Made by a program: the position numbers and the translations under genes | Notes under the pieces: model-generated | The model's database searches: none | The model's input: only the letters and a program-made list of their open reading frames with translations | What the model was told of the DNA's origin: nothing | Part shown: positions 39,279 through 49,763 of the stretch, one piece after another | How the letters are laid out: each line of letters begins with the position of its first letter | How positions within the stretch are numbered: position 1 is the stretch's first letter | Assembly: GCF_009799925.1 (NCBI RefSeq) | Contig: NZ_WELK01000004.1 | Span: forward strand, 310,001-374,000 | DNA from: Pseudomonas sp. R-28-1W-6 | GTDB lineage: Bacteria; Pseudomonadota; Gammaproteobacteria; Pseudomonadales; Pseudomonadaceae | Direction: 5' to 3' | Length of the DNA: 64,000 bases

Positions 39279-40444
39279 ATGAATCTTCACGAGTATCAGG
39301 GTAAGCAGCTGTTCGCTGAGTACGGCCTGCCGGTTTCCACTGGCTTCGCCGTGGACACCCCGGAAGACGCGGCTGCGGCCTGCGACAAGATCGGTGGCAG
39401 CGAGTGGGTTGTCAAAGCCCAGGTGCACGCCGGTGGCCGCGGTAAAGCGGGCGGCGTCAAGCTGGTCAAGAACAAGGAAGACGCCAAGGCGTTTGCCGCC
39501 CAGTGGCTGGGCAAGCGTCTGGTGACCTACCAGACTGACGCCAATGGCCAGCCGGTCAGCAAGATCCTGGTCGAGTCGTGCACCGACATCGACAAGGAGC
39601 TGTACCTCGGCGCAGTCGTCGACCGTTCCAGCCGCCGCATCGTGTTCATGGCTTCCACCGAAGGTGGCGTGGACATCGAGAAAGTCGCCCACGACACTCC
39701 CGAGAAGATCCTCAAGGCCACCATCGACCCGCTGGTTGGCGCGCAGCCCTACCAGGGCCGCGAGCTGGCTTTCCAGCTGGGCCTGAAGGGCGACCAGATC
39801 AAGCAGTTCACCCACATCTTCGTCGGCCTGGCCAAGCTGTTCCAGGACTACGACCTGGCACTGCTGGAAGTGAACCCGCTGGTGATCAAGAAAGACGGCA
39901 ACCTGCACTGCCTGGACGCCAAGATCAACATCGACAGCAACGCCATGTACCGCCAGCCCAAGCTGCGCGCCATGCATGACCCGTCGCAGGACGATCCGCG
40001 CGAAGCCCACGCGGCCAAGTTCGAACTGAACTACGTCGCCCTGGAAGGCAACATCGGCTGCATGGTCAACGGTGCCGGCCTGGCCATGGGGACCATGGAC
40101 ATCGTCAACCTGCACGGCGGTAAACCGGCCAACTTCCTCGACGTAGGTGGCGGCGCGACCAAAGAGCGCGTGACCGAAGCGTTCAAGATCATCCTGTCCG
40201 ACAGCAACGTCGCGGCCGTACTGGTCAACATCTTCGGCGGCATCGTGCGTTGCGACATGATTGCCGAAGGCATCATCGGCGCCGTGAAGGAAGTCGGCGT
40301 GAAGATTCCGGTCGTGGTTCGTCTGGAAGGCAACAACGCTGAACTGGGCGCCAAGGTCCTGGCCGAAAGCGGCCTGAACATCATCGCGGCAACCAGCCTG
40401 ACCGACGCTGCCGAGCAAGTCGTCAAAGCTGCGGAGGGCAAGTA

Positions 40445-40445
<1 letters not shown>
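39279..40445 (+). CDS. sucC: Succinyl-CoA ligase (ADP-forming) beta subunit
   Basis: ATP-grasp subunit of succinyl-CoA synthetase, which makes ATP (or GTP) from succinyl-CoA. 388 aa, the usual length. Starts [35 protein letters not shown], the metal-site LLEVNPLVI and the CoA-loop [18 protein letters not shown] and [13 protein letters not shown] are standard. The 200-base gap upstream has small stems (AACGCC/GGCGTT near 39097-39120; ACTGCT/AGCAGT at 39191-39208) but no gene. Its TAA overlaps the ATG of sucD by one base. Confidence 0.97.
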
Positions 40446-41332
<887 letters not shown>

Positions 41333-41347
41333 GGCTGACTTGATCGG

Positions 41348-41380
41348 AAAAAGGCCACCTTCGGGTGGCCTTTTTCTTTT
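41348..41380 (+). terminator. Intrinsic terminator of the sdh-suc operon
   Basis: GGCCACC and GGTGGCC pair around a stable TTCG tetraloop (41360-41363), with AAAAA before and TTTTTCTTTT after. Strong rho-independent terminator after sucD. Confidence 0.95.
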
Positions 41381-41622
41381 CTGCCTATGCAGTCAGGAAA
41401 TTGTGTCGAGGCGACAAAATGTTGCGTCCGATCGACAGCTCGACCGCTGCCCACCGCGTGGCCTGGGGAAAATCGTTAGGCTAGCAACTATATGCCTGAC
41501 AAGGCCCCACAAGGGCTGCTCGCGGGCTCCGGTGATTGGCCTTGAAGCGGGTCGATGACGTTTCCCAATCCAGGGGAAACCTGCTGTTTTCCGATGAATT
41601 CCTGCCAGTGGTACGCCCTCCT

Positions 41623-42936
41623 ATGACTCGTTTGAAAAGCCTTGACCTCATGGCCCTCGGCTTCATGACCTTCGCCCTGTTCCTCGGCGCCGGCAACATC
41701 ATCTTCCCGCCCAGCGCCGGCATGGCCGCCGGGGAAAGCGTGTGGTCCGCCGCCATCGGCTTCCTGATCACCGGGGTCGGCTTGCCGCTGCTCACCGTGG
41801 TCGCCCTGGCCCGCGTCGGTGGCGGCATGCAGGCGCTCACCGCGCCGCTCGGGCGCAAGGCCGGCACCGCGCTGGCGGTGGCCGTGTACCTGGCCATCGG
41901 CCCGCTGTTCGCCACCCCGCGTACCGCGGTGGTGTCGTTCGAGATGGGCGTAGCGCCGTTCACCGGCAATGATGGCGCGCCGCTGCTGATCTACACCCTG
42001 GCGTATTTCGCCGCCGTGCTGTTCCTCGCGCTGAATCCGGGCAAGCTGGTCGACAGCATCGGCAAGTTCATCACCCCGGTGCTGCTGGCCGGCCTCCTGG
42101 TGCTCGGCGGTGCGGCGCTGCTGGCGCCGGCCGGCGCGATCGGCGAGACCAGCGAGAGCTACCGGGCCATGCCGTTCGTGCAGGGCTTCCTGCAGGGCTA
42201 CCTGACCATGGATACCCTCGGCGCGCTGGTGTTCGGCATCGTCATCGCCACCGCCATTCGTGGTCGCGGGGTCAGCGACAGCCGCCTGGTGACGCGCTAC
42301 TCGGTGATCGCCGGGCTGATTGCCGCGGCCGGGCTGTCGCTGGTCTACCTGTCGCTGTTCTACCTTGGCGCCACCAGCCAGGGCATCGCCGGCGATGCGC
42401 AGAATGGCGTGCAGATCCTCACCGCCTATGTGCAGTACACCTTCGGCACACCGGGCAGCCTGCTGCTGGCCCTGGTGATCACCCTGGCCTGCCTGACCAC
42501 CGCGGTGGGCCTGCTGACCGCCTGCGGCGAATACTTCAGCGAGCTGCTGCCGGTGTCCTACCGCAAGGTGGTGCTGGCCTTCGGCCTGTTCAGCCTGCTG
42601 GTGTCCAACCAGGGCCTGACCCAGCTGATCAGCGTGTCGGTGCCGGTGCTGGTCGGTCTGTATCCGCTGGCCATCGTGCTGGTCGGCCTGAGCCTGCTTG
42701 GCCGCTTCTGGTGCGCGGCGCCGCGGGTGTTCGTCCCGGTGATGCTGGTGACCTTGCTGTTCGGCCTGGCCGATGCCTTTAACGCCGCCGGTTTCAAGGC
42801 CCTGGTGCCGCAGTTCCTCGGCCATCTGCCGCTGGCGGCGCAAGGGCTGGGCTGGGTGGTACCGGTGGCGGTGACCCTGTTGCTTGCCGCGGTGGCGGAT
42901 CGGTTGCGCGGTGAGGCGCAACCGGAAGCCTGCTGA
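41623..42936 (+). CDS. Branched-chain amino acid carrier (BrnQ/BraB family)
   Basis: 437-aa sodium-coupled carrier for Leu, Ile and Val, with twelve hydrophobic segments. Start at 41623 (MTRLKSLDLMALGFMTFALFLGAGNIIFPP) gives the same length as P. aeruginosa BraB; an open frame from 41536 is not family-like. The GAGNIIFPPSAG motif is diagnostic. Only CCCTCCT precedes the ATG, so the ribosome site is poor. The 290 bases between sucD and this gene hold the terminator, a small TGTCG/CGACA palindrome (41404-41416) and a GTTTCCC/GGGAAAC stem near 41560-41580. Confidence 0.92.
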   Translation: MTRLKSLDLMALGFMTFALFLGAGNIIFPPSAGMAAGESVWSAAIGFLITGVGLPLLTVVALARVGGGMQALTAPLGRKAGTALAVAVYLAIGPLFATPRTAVVSFEMGVAPFTGNDGAPLLIYTLAYFAAVLFLALNPGKLVDSIGKFITPVLLAGLLVLGGAALLAPAGAIGETSESYRAMPFVQGFLQGYLTMDTLGALVFGIVIATAIRGRGVSDSRLVTRYSVIAGLIAAAGLSLVYLSLFYLGATSQGIAGDAQNGVQILTAYVQYTFGTPGSLLLALVITLACLTTAVGLLTACGEYFSELLPVSYRKVVLAFGLFSLLVSNQGLTQLISVSVPVLVGLYPLAIVLVGLSLLGRFWCAAPRVFVPVMLVTLLFGLADAFNAAGFKALVPQFLGHLPLAAQGLGWVVPVAVTLLLAAVADRLRGEAQPEAC

Positions 42937-43048
42937 CCCCTCTGCGACGCGCCTTCTGGCGCGTCGCTGCTATTCTTTGGCACTTGTGCCGCCCATCTGC
43001 GCCCGATCACCGATTGCTGCCTGGGTGGCACTGCCGGACAATCCCGTC

Positions 43049-43879
43049 ATGTCTTCCGTGCAGCCCGCCACCATGTCGCAATCCGTGTTCTTCGCCCACG
43101 CCAACGGCTTTCCCTCGGCCACCTACGGCAAGCTGTTCGCCGCCCTGGCTCCCGACTACCGGGTGCAGCACCTGGAGCAGCACGCTCATGACCCGCGCTT
43201 CCCGGTGGACGACAACTGGCAGAACCTGGTCGATGAGCTGATCGCGCACCTTGAAGCCCAGCAAGAACCGGTCTGGGGTGTCGGCCATTCCCTCGGCGGG
43301 GTGCTCCACTACCATGCCGCGCTGCGCCGGCCCGAGCTGTATCGCGGCGTGGTGATGCTCGACTCGCCCTTGCTGACCCGTGTCGACCAACTGGTGATCC
43401 GCGCGGCCAAGCGTTTCGGCTTTATCGACCGGATCACCCCAGCGGGGAGAACCGTGGGCCGCCGCGAGGCGTTCGAGGATGTCGCCGAGGCGCGCCGCTA
43501 CTTCGCCGGCAAGAGCCTGTTCAGCCGCTTCGATCCGCAATGCCTGGATGACTATGTGCAGCACGGCCTGCGCCCCGACGACAACGGCCTGCGCCTGCGC
43601 TTCGACCCGGCCACCGAGATCAGCATCTACCGCAGCGTGCCGCACACCAGCCCGGGCCGCCCGCAGCAGTTGCAGGTGCCGCTGGCCTTGGTGCGCGGCC
43701 GGCAGAGCAGGGTGGTGCTGGCGCACCACGCGCGCCTGGTCAACCGGGTGCCCAAGGGCGAATACCACAACCTGCCGGGTGGGCACATGTTCCCCCTGGA
43801 GCGCCCGCAGGACACCGCGCGCCTGCTGCGCGAACTGTTCGCTCGCTGGCAGGGCCAGGACATGGAGCGCAGCGCATGA
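43049..43879 (+). CDS. Alpha/beta hydrolase
   Basis: 276-aa hydrolase with the nucleophile elbow GVGHSLGGVLHYHAA and the oxyanion region FFAHANGFPSATY near the N-terminus. The catalytic His is likely the one in LPGGHMFPLERP. The start is uncertain: ATG 43049 (MSSVQPATMSQ) or ATG 43073 (MSQSVFFAHANGF); neither has a strong ribosome site. It overlaps the next hydrolase gene by 4 bases (ATGA). Substrate unknown; no signal peptide. Confidence 0.85.
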   Translation: MSSVQPATMSQSVFFAHANGFPSATYGKLFAALAPDYRVQHLEQHAHDPRFPVDDNWQNLVDELIAHLEAQQEPVWGVGHSLGGVLHYHAALRRPELYRGVVMLDSPLLTRVDQLVIRAAKRFGFIDRITPAGRTVGRREAFEDVAEARRYFAGKSLFSRFDPQCLDDYVQHGLRPDDNGLRLRFDPATEISIYRSVPHTSPGRPQQLQVPLALVRGRQSRVVLAHHARLVNRVPKGEYHNLPGGHMFPLERPQDTARLLRELFARWQGQDMERSA

Positions 43880-44739
43880 GCTTCAGCGTCGAGGAAACCC
43901 GCTTCAGCCTGCCGCACGTGGAACTGGCCGCGCACCTGTTCGGCCCCGAGGACGGCATCCCGGTAATCGCCCTGCATGGCTGGCTGGACAACGCCATGAC
44001 CTATGCGCGCCTGGCGCCCAAGCTGCAGGGGCTGCGCATCGTCGCCCTGGACTTCGCCGGCCACGGCCACTCCGGGCATTACGCGGCCAACTCCAGCTAC
44101 AGCATGTGGGAGTACCTGGAGGACGTGCTGCTGGTGGCCGAGCAGCTTGGCTGGCAGCGCTTCAGCCTGATGGGCCATTCCCTCGGCGGCATCATCTCGA
44201 CCCTGCTGGCCGCCGCCGTGCCGGAGCGCGTCGAGCGCCTGGCGCTGATCGACGGCCTGATTCCCTTCACCGGCGAGGCCGATGGCGCGGCCAAGCGCCT
44301 GGGCGATGCATTGCGCGCGCGCCTGGCCGTGCGCGACAAGCGCAAGCCGGTGTACCCGAATCAGGAGCGTGCGGTGCAGGCGCGCATGCAGGGCGTGGTC
44401 GCGGTCAGTCGCGAGGCGGCCGAGCTGCTCGCCCAGCGGGGCCTGGAGCCGGTGCAGGGCGGCTACACCTGGCGCACCGATATCCGCCTGACCCTGCCGT
44501 CGGTGATGCGCCTGACCTTCGCCCATGTCGAGCAGTTCGTGGGCAGCGTGCAGTGCCCGGTCAGCCTGGTGCTGGCCGAAGGCGGGCAGATGGCGGTCGA
44601 ACCGCGGATCGCCCAGCTGCTCGCGGGGCGGCATTTCGAGGTGCACACCTTGCCGGGCGGGCACCACCTGCATCTCAACGACGAGGCCGGCGCCCAGCAG
44701 GTTGCAGACTGTTTCAATCGATTCTTCGCGCACGCTTGA
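43876..44739 (+). CDS. Alpha/beta hydrolase (second of a pair)
   Basis: 287-aa protein of the classical alpha/beta hydrolase fold. Oxyanion motif IALHGWLDNAMTY, FAGHGHSGHYA, nucleophile elbow LMGHSLGGIIST, and catalytic-His region LPGGHHLHLNDEAG. It resembles serine hydrolase-like (SERHL) proteins. Translationally coupled (ATGA) to the preceding hydrolase, but the two are only distantly alike, so they are not a recent duplication. Substrate unknown. Confidence 0.88.
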   Translation: MSFSVEETRFSLPHVELAAHLFGPEDGIPVIALHGWLDNAMTYARLAPKLQGLRIVALDFAGHGHSGHYAANSSYSMWEYLEDVLLVAEQLGWQRFSLMGHSLGGIISTLLAAAVPERVERLALIDGLIPFTGEADGAAKRLGDALRARLAVRDKRKPVYPNQERAVQARMQGVVAVSREAAELLAQRGLEPVQGGYTWRTDIRLTLPSVMRLTFAHVEQFVGSVQCPVSLVLAEGGQMAVEPRIAQLLAGRHFEVHTLPGGHHLHLNDEAGAQQVADCFNRFFAHA

Positions 44740-44789
44740 CTTGCCCCTGACAACTGCCGAGGCTGGCCGGACTGTTACCGGAGCCTCGC

Positions 44790-45443
44790 ATGATCGACCT
44801 CTACACCGCTGCGACACCCAATGGCCACAAGGTCTCCATCGCCCTCGAGGAGATGGGGCTGCCCTACAGGGTGCACGCACTGTCCTTCGACAAGAAGGAG
44901 CAGAAGACTCCCGAGTTTCTGCGCATCAATCCCAACGGGCGCATCCCGGCCATAGTCGACGACGGCTTTGCCGTGTTCGAGTCCGGTGCCATCCTGCTCT
45001 ATCTGGCCGAGAAGACCGGCCAGCTGCTGCCAACCGATGCCAAGGGCCGCTCGCGGGTGATCCAGTGGCTGATGTTCCAGATGGGCGGGGTGGGGCCGAT
45101 GCAGGGCCAGGCCAACGTGTTCTTCCGCTATTTCCCGGAGAAGCTGCAGGGCGCCATCGACCGCTACCAGCACGAGACCCGGCGCCTCTACGCAGTGCTC
45201 GATACGCGCCTGGGCGAGGCCGAATACCTGGCCGGCGACTACAGCATTGCCGATATCGCCACCTTTCCCTGGGTACGGGTGCATGACTGGGCCGGGGTCT
45301 CGGTGGATGGCCTTCCGCACCTGCAGCGCTGGCTGGCGGCCATCGACGCCCGCCCGGCGGTGCAGCGCGGCCTGCAGGTGCCGACGCGGCCCACGGACGA
45401 AGACGCGCTGGTGAAGACCGCGCAGACCATGCTGACACGCTGA
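44790..45443 (+). CDS. Glutathione S-transferase (nu-class-like)
   Basis: 217-aa cytoplasmic GST. N-terminal thioredoxin-like domain begins [34 protein letters not shown] carries the cis-Pro; [14 protein letters not shown] is the glutathione-binding ES motif. C-terminal helical domain with [14 protein letters not shown]. The TPNGHK region resembles YfcG/YghU (nu-class) disulfide-bond reductases in place of a catalytic Cys. GGAG lies 14-17 bases upstream (CCGGAGCCTCGC). Substrate unknown. Confidence 0.9.
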   Translation: MIDLYTAATPNGHKVSIALEEMGLPYRVHALSFDKKEQKTPEFLRINPNGRIPAIVDDGFAVFESGAILLYLAEKTGQLLPTDAKGRSRVIQWLMFQMGGVGPMQGQANVFFRYFPEKLQGAIDRYQHETRRLYAVLDTRLGEAEYLAGDYSIADIATFPWVRVHDWAGVSVDGLPHLQRWLAAIDARPAVQRGLQVPTRPTDEDALVKTAQTMLTR

Positions 45444-45450
45444 GGATCGG

Positions 45451-46254
45451 ATGCTTTCCAGACTGTGTTTTTGCCTGTTGCTCGCCAGCGCCCCGGCGCT
45501 GGCCGCGGACCTGCCCGGCAGCCAGGATCTCGAGGTGCTCGCGCGCTTTCCGCGCAGCGAAATCGTCGACTACCGGGATGTTGCCACCCTCGAACGCCGC
45601 TATCCGCTCGGTGCGGTGCAGCGCATCAGCAGCCAGTTGCGCCTGGAGGGCGAAGTGCTCGCCGAGGGCCGCCTGCGCGCGCTGACCTATCGGCTGCCGG
45701 ATGAACACGCGCCGCGCGAGGCGCTGAACGCCGCCCGCCAGGCGCTGCTGGGGCAGGGCGCCCACCTGCTGTACTGGTGCGAGGGGCGCGAGTGCGGCTC
45801 CAGCAGCCTGTGGGCCAACGCCATCTTCGCCAACGCCAAGCTGTACGGCCCGGAGGAGCGGCAGAGCTACATGCTGCTGCACCTGGCGGCGCCGCAGCAG
45901 GACAGCCTGCTGGCCCTGTACGGCATCACCCGCGGCAACCGCCGGGCCTACCTGCATGTGGAGCAGCTGGACGCCAACACTTCGCTGGCCGAGCTGCTGC
46001 CCGGTGCGACCACGCTGCTGCGTCAGCTGCGCGAACAGGGCCAGCTGGCCCTGCCACACCTTGGGGCGCCGGATGCGGCCTGGAGCGAATTGCTGGCCCG
46101 CACCCTGAACCTCGACAGCACCTTGCGGGTCAGTTTGTCTGGCGCCAATGCCCCGGCCTGGCGGGCCGCTCTGGAGGAGCAGGGGGTACGCGCAACCCGC
46201 CTGGAACTGGGTGCGCCGAGCGGCACCGGCCTGCTGCTGCAACAATTACGCTGA
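45451..46254 (+). CDS. DUF4892 domain protein, exported
   Basis: 267-aa protein with a Sec signal (residues 1-19, LLLASAPALAA). The mature start DLPGSQDLEVLARFPRSEIVDYRD is the typical DUF4892 opening. CEGRECGSSSLWANAIFANAKLYGPEERQSYMLL is the conserved central Cys/Trp region, and a C-terminal domain may be OmpA-like in fold (LNLDSTLRVSLSGANAPAW). Function is unknown; it is probably periplasmic. It follows the GST gene by 7 bases and precedes the AI-2E permease gene by 60. Confidence 0.86.
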   Translation: MLSRLCFCLLLASAPALAADLPGSQDLEVLARFPRSEIVDYRDVATLERRYPLGAVQRISSQLRLEGEVLAEGRLRALTYRLPDEHAPREALNAARQALLGQGAHLLYWCEGRECGSSSLWANAIFANAKLYGPEERQSYMLLHLAAPQQDSLLALYGITRGNRRAYLHVEQLDANTSLAELLPGATTLLRQLREQGQLALPHLGAPDAAWSELLARTLNLDSTLRVSLSGANAPAWRAALEEQGVRATRLELGAPSGTGLLLQQLR

Positions 46255-46314
46255 ATGCTGGGCAAACGGGCCACACTTGCTGGCCCATCGGGATTTTTTT
46301 GCAGGACCTTTGCA

Positions 46315-47397
46315 ATGCTGAACAATGATCGCCTGTTGGTGCAGATTCTCCTGCTGGTGCTGCTGGGCGCCTGTGCCTGGGTGCTGGCACCGTTCTTCTC
46401 GGCGCTGTTCTGGGCCGCCGTGCTGGCGTTTGCCAGCTGGCCGCTGATGCGCCTGCTGACGCGCACGCTCAAGGGGCGGGAAAACACTGCCGCAGCAATA
46501 CTCACCGGCTGCTGGATGATCCTGGTGGCGGTGCCGCTGGTCTGGCTGGGCTTCAACCTGGCCGACCATATCCGTGACGCCACCGAGCTGTTCAAGGGCT
46601 TCCAGGTCGATGGCCTGCCGGACCCGCCGGGCTGGCTGGGCCAATTGCCGCTGGTGGGCGAGCGCCTGGTCGGGCTGTGGAATCGCATCGACGAGGAAGG
46701 AGTGGCCCTGTTTGCCGCCATCCGTCCTTACCTGGGCCAGGTCGGCAACTGGTTGCTGGCGCGCAGCGCACAGATCGGTGGCGGCATGCTCGAACTGGCG
46801 CTGAGCCTGGTGCTGGTGTTCTTCTTCTACCGCGACGGGCCGCGCATGGCGGCTTTCGTGAAAAGCATGCTGCAGCGCCTGATCGGCGATCGCGCCGGGC
46901 ACTATCAGGAGCTGGTCGCCGGCACGGTGCAGCGGGTGGTCAACGGGGTGATCGGCACCGCTGCGGCCCAGGGGCTGCTGGCTCTGATCGGCTTCTATAT
47001 TGCCGGGGTGCCGGGCGCCCTGGTGCTGGGCATCGTCACCTTCATCCTCAGCCTGATTCCCATGGGCCCGCCGCTGGTCTGGGTGCCGGCCACGGCCTGG
47101 CTGGTCAGCCAGGGCGAATATGGCTTCGCCGTGTTCCTCGGCATCTGGGGCATGTTCGTCATCAGCGGCGTGGACAACGTGCTCAAGCCCTACCTGATCA
47201 GCCGCGGCGGCAACCTGCCGCTGGTGGTGGTGCTGCTCGGCGTGTTCGGCGGCATCCTGGCCTTCGGCTTCATGGGCCTGTTCCTCGGCCCGACCCTGCT
47301 GGCAGTGGCCTTCAGCCTGCTCGGTGACTGGGTCAACAGCGTGCCGAAGGAGTCGGTGCAGGCTGTTTCCATGGTCAGCGAGGAGCAGCGCGACTGA
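46315..47397 (+). CDS. AI-2E family transporter
   Basis: 360-aa inner-membrane protein with about eight hydrophobic segments of the AI-2E/PerM family. ACAWVLAPFFSALFWAAVLAFASWPLMR-like start, the long extracytoplasmic stretch (about 95-150), ALSLVLVFFFYRDGPRM, and the C-terminal GVFGGILAFGFMGLFLGPTLLAVAFSLL are typical. Start at 46315 (MLNNDRLLVQ) has CAGGA 9 bases upstream. Many members are not autoinducer exporters, and some are Na+/H+ antiporters, so the substrate is open. Confidence 0.88.
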   Translation: MLNNDRLLVQILLLVLLGACAWVLAPFFSALFWAAVLAFASWPLMRLLTRTLKGRENTAAAILTGCWMILVAVPLVWLGFNLADHIRDATELFKGFQVDGLPDPPGWLGQLPLVGERLVGLWNRIDEEGVALFAAIRPYLGQVGNWLLARSAQIGGGMLELALSLVLVFFFYRDGPRMAAFVKSMLQRLIGDRAGHYQELVAGTVQRVVNGVIGTAAAQGLLALIGFYIAGVPGALVLGIVTFILSLIPMGPPLVWVPATAWLVSQGEYGFAVFLGIWGMFVISGVDNVLKPYLISRGGNLPLVVVLLGVFGGILAFGFMGLFLGPTLLAVAFSLLGDWVNSVPKESVQAVSMVSEEQRD

Positions 47398-47659
47398 GCC
47401 CGACGCGTGCTCGTCCGGCCACGCCTGGCAGCGCCGTGGGCCTGTTCGATCCGCTTGGCATCCTGCGCAATTTCTTGCCAGTCGCCTTGGTCGCCCCCCC
47501 CGGCCAATGGTAGCCTTGCCCGGCTTTTCGGCTGCCCTGGCAGCCCAAGCCGGGCGCCGCAAGGTGCCTCGCCTCAGGCCGCGGAACGCTCCACCAGAGA
47601 GCGGCCGCGGACGCAGGGAAGAACCAACACAACATAACGGACAATCTGCGAGTCATCTC

Positions 47660-49234
47660 ATGAAAAAATCTGCAGGCATCGCTGTAGGCGTCATCGTGGT
47701 CCTGGGTGCATTGGGCACGGCCGGGGCCTGGTATACCGGCAAGCAACTGCCCTCCGTGCTGGAAGCCTCGATCAAGCAGGCCAACGAGGAAATGGCCAAG
47801 GCCCTGCCGGCCGTGGGCATCAATGTCTCGATCGAGCTGCTGTCGCTGGATCGCGAATTCTTCAGCAGCAATGCGCGCTACCGCATCAAGTTCTCCGGCC
47901 CGCAGGACGGCGAGTTGCCGAGCAACCTGGAGTGGGTGGTCAACGACCGCATCGAGCATGGCCCGTTCCCGCTGTCGCGCCTGAAGGCCTTCAAGCTGAT
48001 GCCGGTGATGGCCAGCAGCAACTATGCCCTGGAGCAGAGCCCGGAGCTGGAAAAGTGGTTTGCCGCAACCAATGGCGTATCGCCGCTCAATGGCCAGGTC
48101 AGCCTGGGTTACGACCGCTCCGTCAGTGGCACCCTGGAGCTGGAACCGCTGCAGCTGCCGCTGGATGAAAGCACCCACCTCAGCTTCAGCGGCCTGACCC
48201 TCGACCTCGACAGCAGCGCCGATGGCCGCGCTGTCAGCGGCCGTGGCCAGATGGACAGCCTGAAAGTCACCTCCAGCCTCAGCGACGCGCCGATGAGCAT
48301 CGAGTTCAAGGACCTCAGCCTGGACAGCGACCTGAGCAAGGGCAGCAGCGAGTTCTACCTGGGCAGCAACGAAGTGCGCCTGAAGACCATCGCGCTGTCG
48401 TTCGGCAGCGACAACAAGCCGCTGTTGCTGAAGGATGTGGTGCAGCGCGACGAGACCTCGGAAAACGGCGACTTCCTCGCCGCCCGTTACAGCTACGACG
48501 TCGGCATGATCAGCTATGACGGTCGCGACATCGCCAGCTCGCAGATGGTCTGGAGCCTGAAGAACCTCGACAGCAAGGCCCTGCAATCGATGGTCGCGCT
48601 GTACGGCGACCTGATGCAGGCCGACTGGCAGTACCAGAAGACCAGCAGCGCCAGCGGCATGCCGGAGCTTTCCGCCGAGCAGGAAGCCAAGCTCAAGGCC
48701 GATCTGCAGCAGCTGCTGGCCGGCAAGCCGGGCCTGGCCCTGGAGAAACTGGCCTTCAAGACCGCCAATGGCGAGAGCAGCTTCAAGCTGGCCCTGGATA
48801 TCGGCAAGCCGGCATCCCTCGACCTGCCGGCGCCGGAGCTGGCCAAGCAGCTGATCAGTCAGCTCGATGCCAAGCTGGTGGTTTCCAAGCCGATGATCGG
48901 TGACGTGGTCAGCGCCCAGGCGGCGATTTCCGGCGAAACCGACCAGGAGGCCATCGCCGGTCAGGCGCAGATGATGACCGAGATGGCCAGCGGCATGCTG
49001 CTGGCCACCGAACTGGCGACCCAGCAGGGCAATGACATCGTCTCCAGCCTGCACTACGCCAACGACCAGGTGGACTTCAACGGCAAGAAGATGACCGTCG
49101 AGGAGTTCGTCGGCATGGCCCTGGCCATGGGCGGCGGCCTGGGTGGCGGTCTGGGCGCTCCGGCGCTGGACGACGAGGCCCCGGCGCTGCTGGAGGAAGA
49201 CGACGCCTACGAAGGCGACGCCGAACAGCAGTAA
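47660..49234 (+). CDS. YdgA-type DUF945 protein
   Basis: 524-aa protein with a single N-terminal hydrophobic helix (MKKSAGIAVGVIVVLGALGTAGAWY-like region, residues 5-25) serving as signal anchor, and a long periplasmic part. GKQLPSVLEASIKQANEEM and the repeated beta-rich blocks with IEHGPFPLSRLKAFKLMP fit DUF945 (YdgA). The end is acidic with a Gly-rich patch (MGGGLGGGLGAP) and an EEDDAYEGDAEQQ tail. The start at 47660 is the family-like ATG, although no strong ribosome site is visible. Function unknown. Confidence 0.88.
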   Translation: MKKSAGIAVGVIVVLGALGTAGAWYTGKQLPSVLEASIKQANEEMAKALPAVGINVSIELLSLDREFFSSNARYRIKFSGPQDGELPSNLEWVVNDRIEHGPFPLSRLKAFKLMPVMASSNYALEQSPELEKWFAATNGVSPLNGQVSLGYDRSVSGTLELEPLQLPLDESTHLSFSGLTLDLDSSADGRAVSGRGQMDSLKVTSSLSDAPMSIEFKDLSLDSDLSKGSSEFYLGSNEVRLKTIALSFGSDNKPLLLKDVVQRDETSENGDFLAARYSYDVGMISYDGRDIASSQMVWSLKNLDSKALQSMVALYGDLMQADWQYQKTSSASGMPELSAEQEAKLKADLQQLLAGKPGLALEKLAFKTANGESSFKLALDIGKPASLDLPAPELAKQLISQLDAKLVVSKPMIGDVVSAQAAISGETDQEAIAGQAQMMTEMASGMLLATELATQQGNDIVSSLHYANDQVDFNGKKMTVEEFVGMALAMGGGLGGGLGAPALDDEAPALLEEDDAYEGDAEQQ

Positions 49235-49274
49235 TAGCTCAGGCGGCCGCGGGGTGACCCGCGGCGCCGGTGGC

Positions 49275-49316
49275 AACGGCCAACCCATCCGCGTCAGCGG
49301 GTCGGTTGGCCGTTTT
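49275..49316 (+). terminator. Terminator after the DUF945 gene
   Basis: AACGGCCAACC (49275-49285) pairs perfectly with GGTTGGCCGTT (49304-49314) around an 18-base loop; the stem runs into TTTTGTTT. Likely rho-independent terminator 41 bases after the stop. Confidence 0.8.
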
Positions 49317-49654
49317 GTTTGGCGCGGCCGCAATTGCAAGCTCTGGGCTGGATCGAGGCACAACGCGCTGCAGCCCAGCGAGCCCAGCCCGCGGCTGTTG
49401 CGCCCGCTAGCTCAGGCGGACAGATCCAGCAGGCCGGCGCTGCTCTGGTACCGCTTGAGCCGCTTGGCGATCAGCCGGGGCGTTATCTTCCTCGCTGCCG
49501 TCCTGGCTCCGGGGCGCTCGGGCAGCAATTCAGGGCATGCCCCGGTACAGGCGCCATGGGCCTCGGGACAGGGGCGGGTATCGGCACCAGGTCTGCCCTG
49601 TAACGGTTCGGCTGCAAAGCCCCCGGCTGCGTTCCCCAGGCCGGGGCCGGGCGC

Positions 49655-49708
49655 TTCTTTACGCATTCTTTATGCCCCGCCGAAGGTCCGCCACTCGTCC
49701 CTTTACGC
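49655..49708 (+). promoter_or_regulatory. Phased CTTTAYGC repeats, candidate KdpE operator/promoter
   Basis: CTTTACGC (49657-49664), CTTTATGC (49668-49675) and CTTTACGC (49701-49708) are spaced 11 and 33 bases apart, i.e. on one face of the helix. They are AT-rich islands in GC-rich DNA, 56-107 bases before kdpF. KdpE in other bacteria binds T-rich sites just upstream of the kdp promoter. I cannot set -35/-10 boxes with confidence; the copies may overlap them. Confidence 0.5.
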
Positions 49709-49763
49709 CCTCCCTGCCGACAATTCGCTCAAGGCGGTAACCACCGCAACCAGGAGCACAGAC

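Larger units (their letters stand above)
49235..49763. other. 529-base gap upstream of kdpF
   Basis: The first 85 bases hold two hairpins: CCGCGGG/CCCGCGG (49247-49264) and the terminator below. The last 110 hold the candidate kdp control region. In the middle, the reverse strand has a frame at 49412-49666 whose last 30 codons look protein-like (ITPRLIAKRLKRYQSSAG, then a stop at 49412) but whose first half does not and which lacks a ribosome site; it may be a gene remnant. No other gene is seen. Confidence 0.6.

Noticed and set aside
41536..41622. N-terminal extension of the BrnQ/BraB frame
   Set aside because: The 29 added residues are polar and not family-like, while the ATG at 41623 gives the usual 437 aa.
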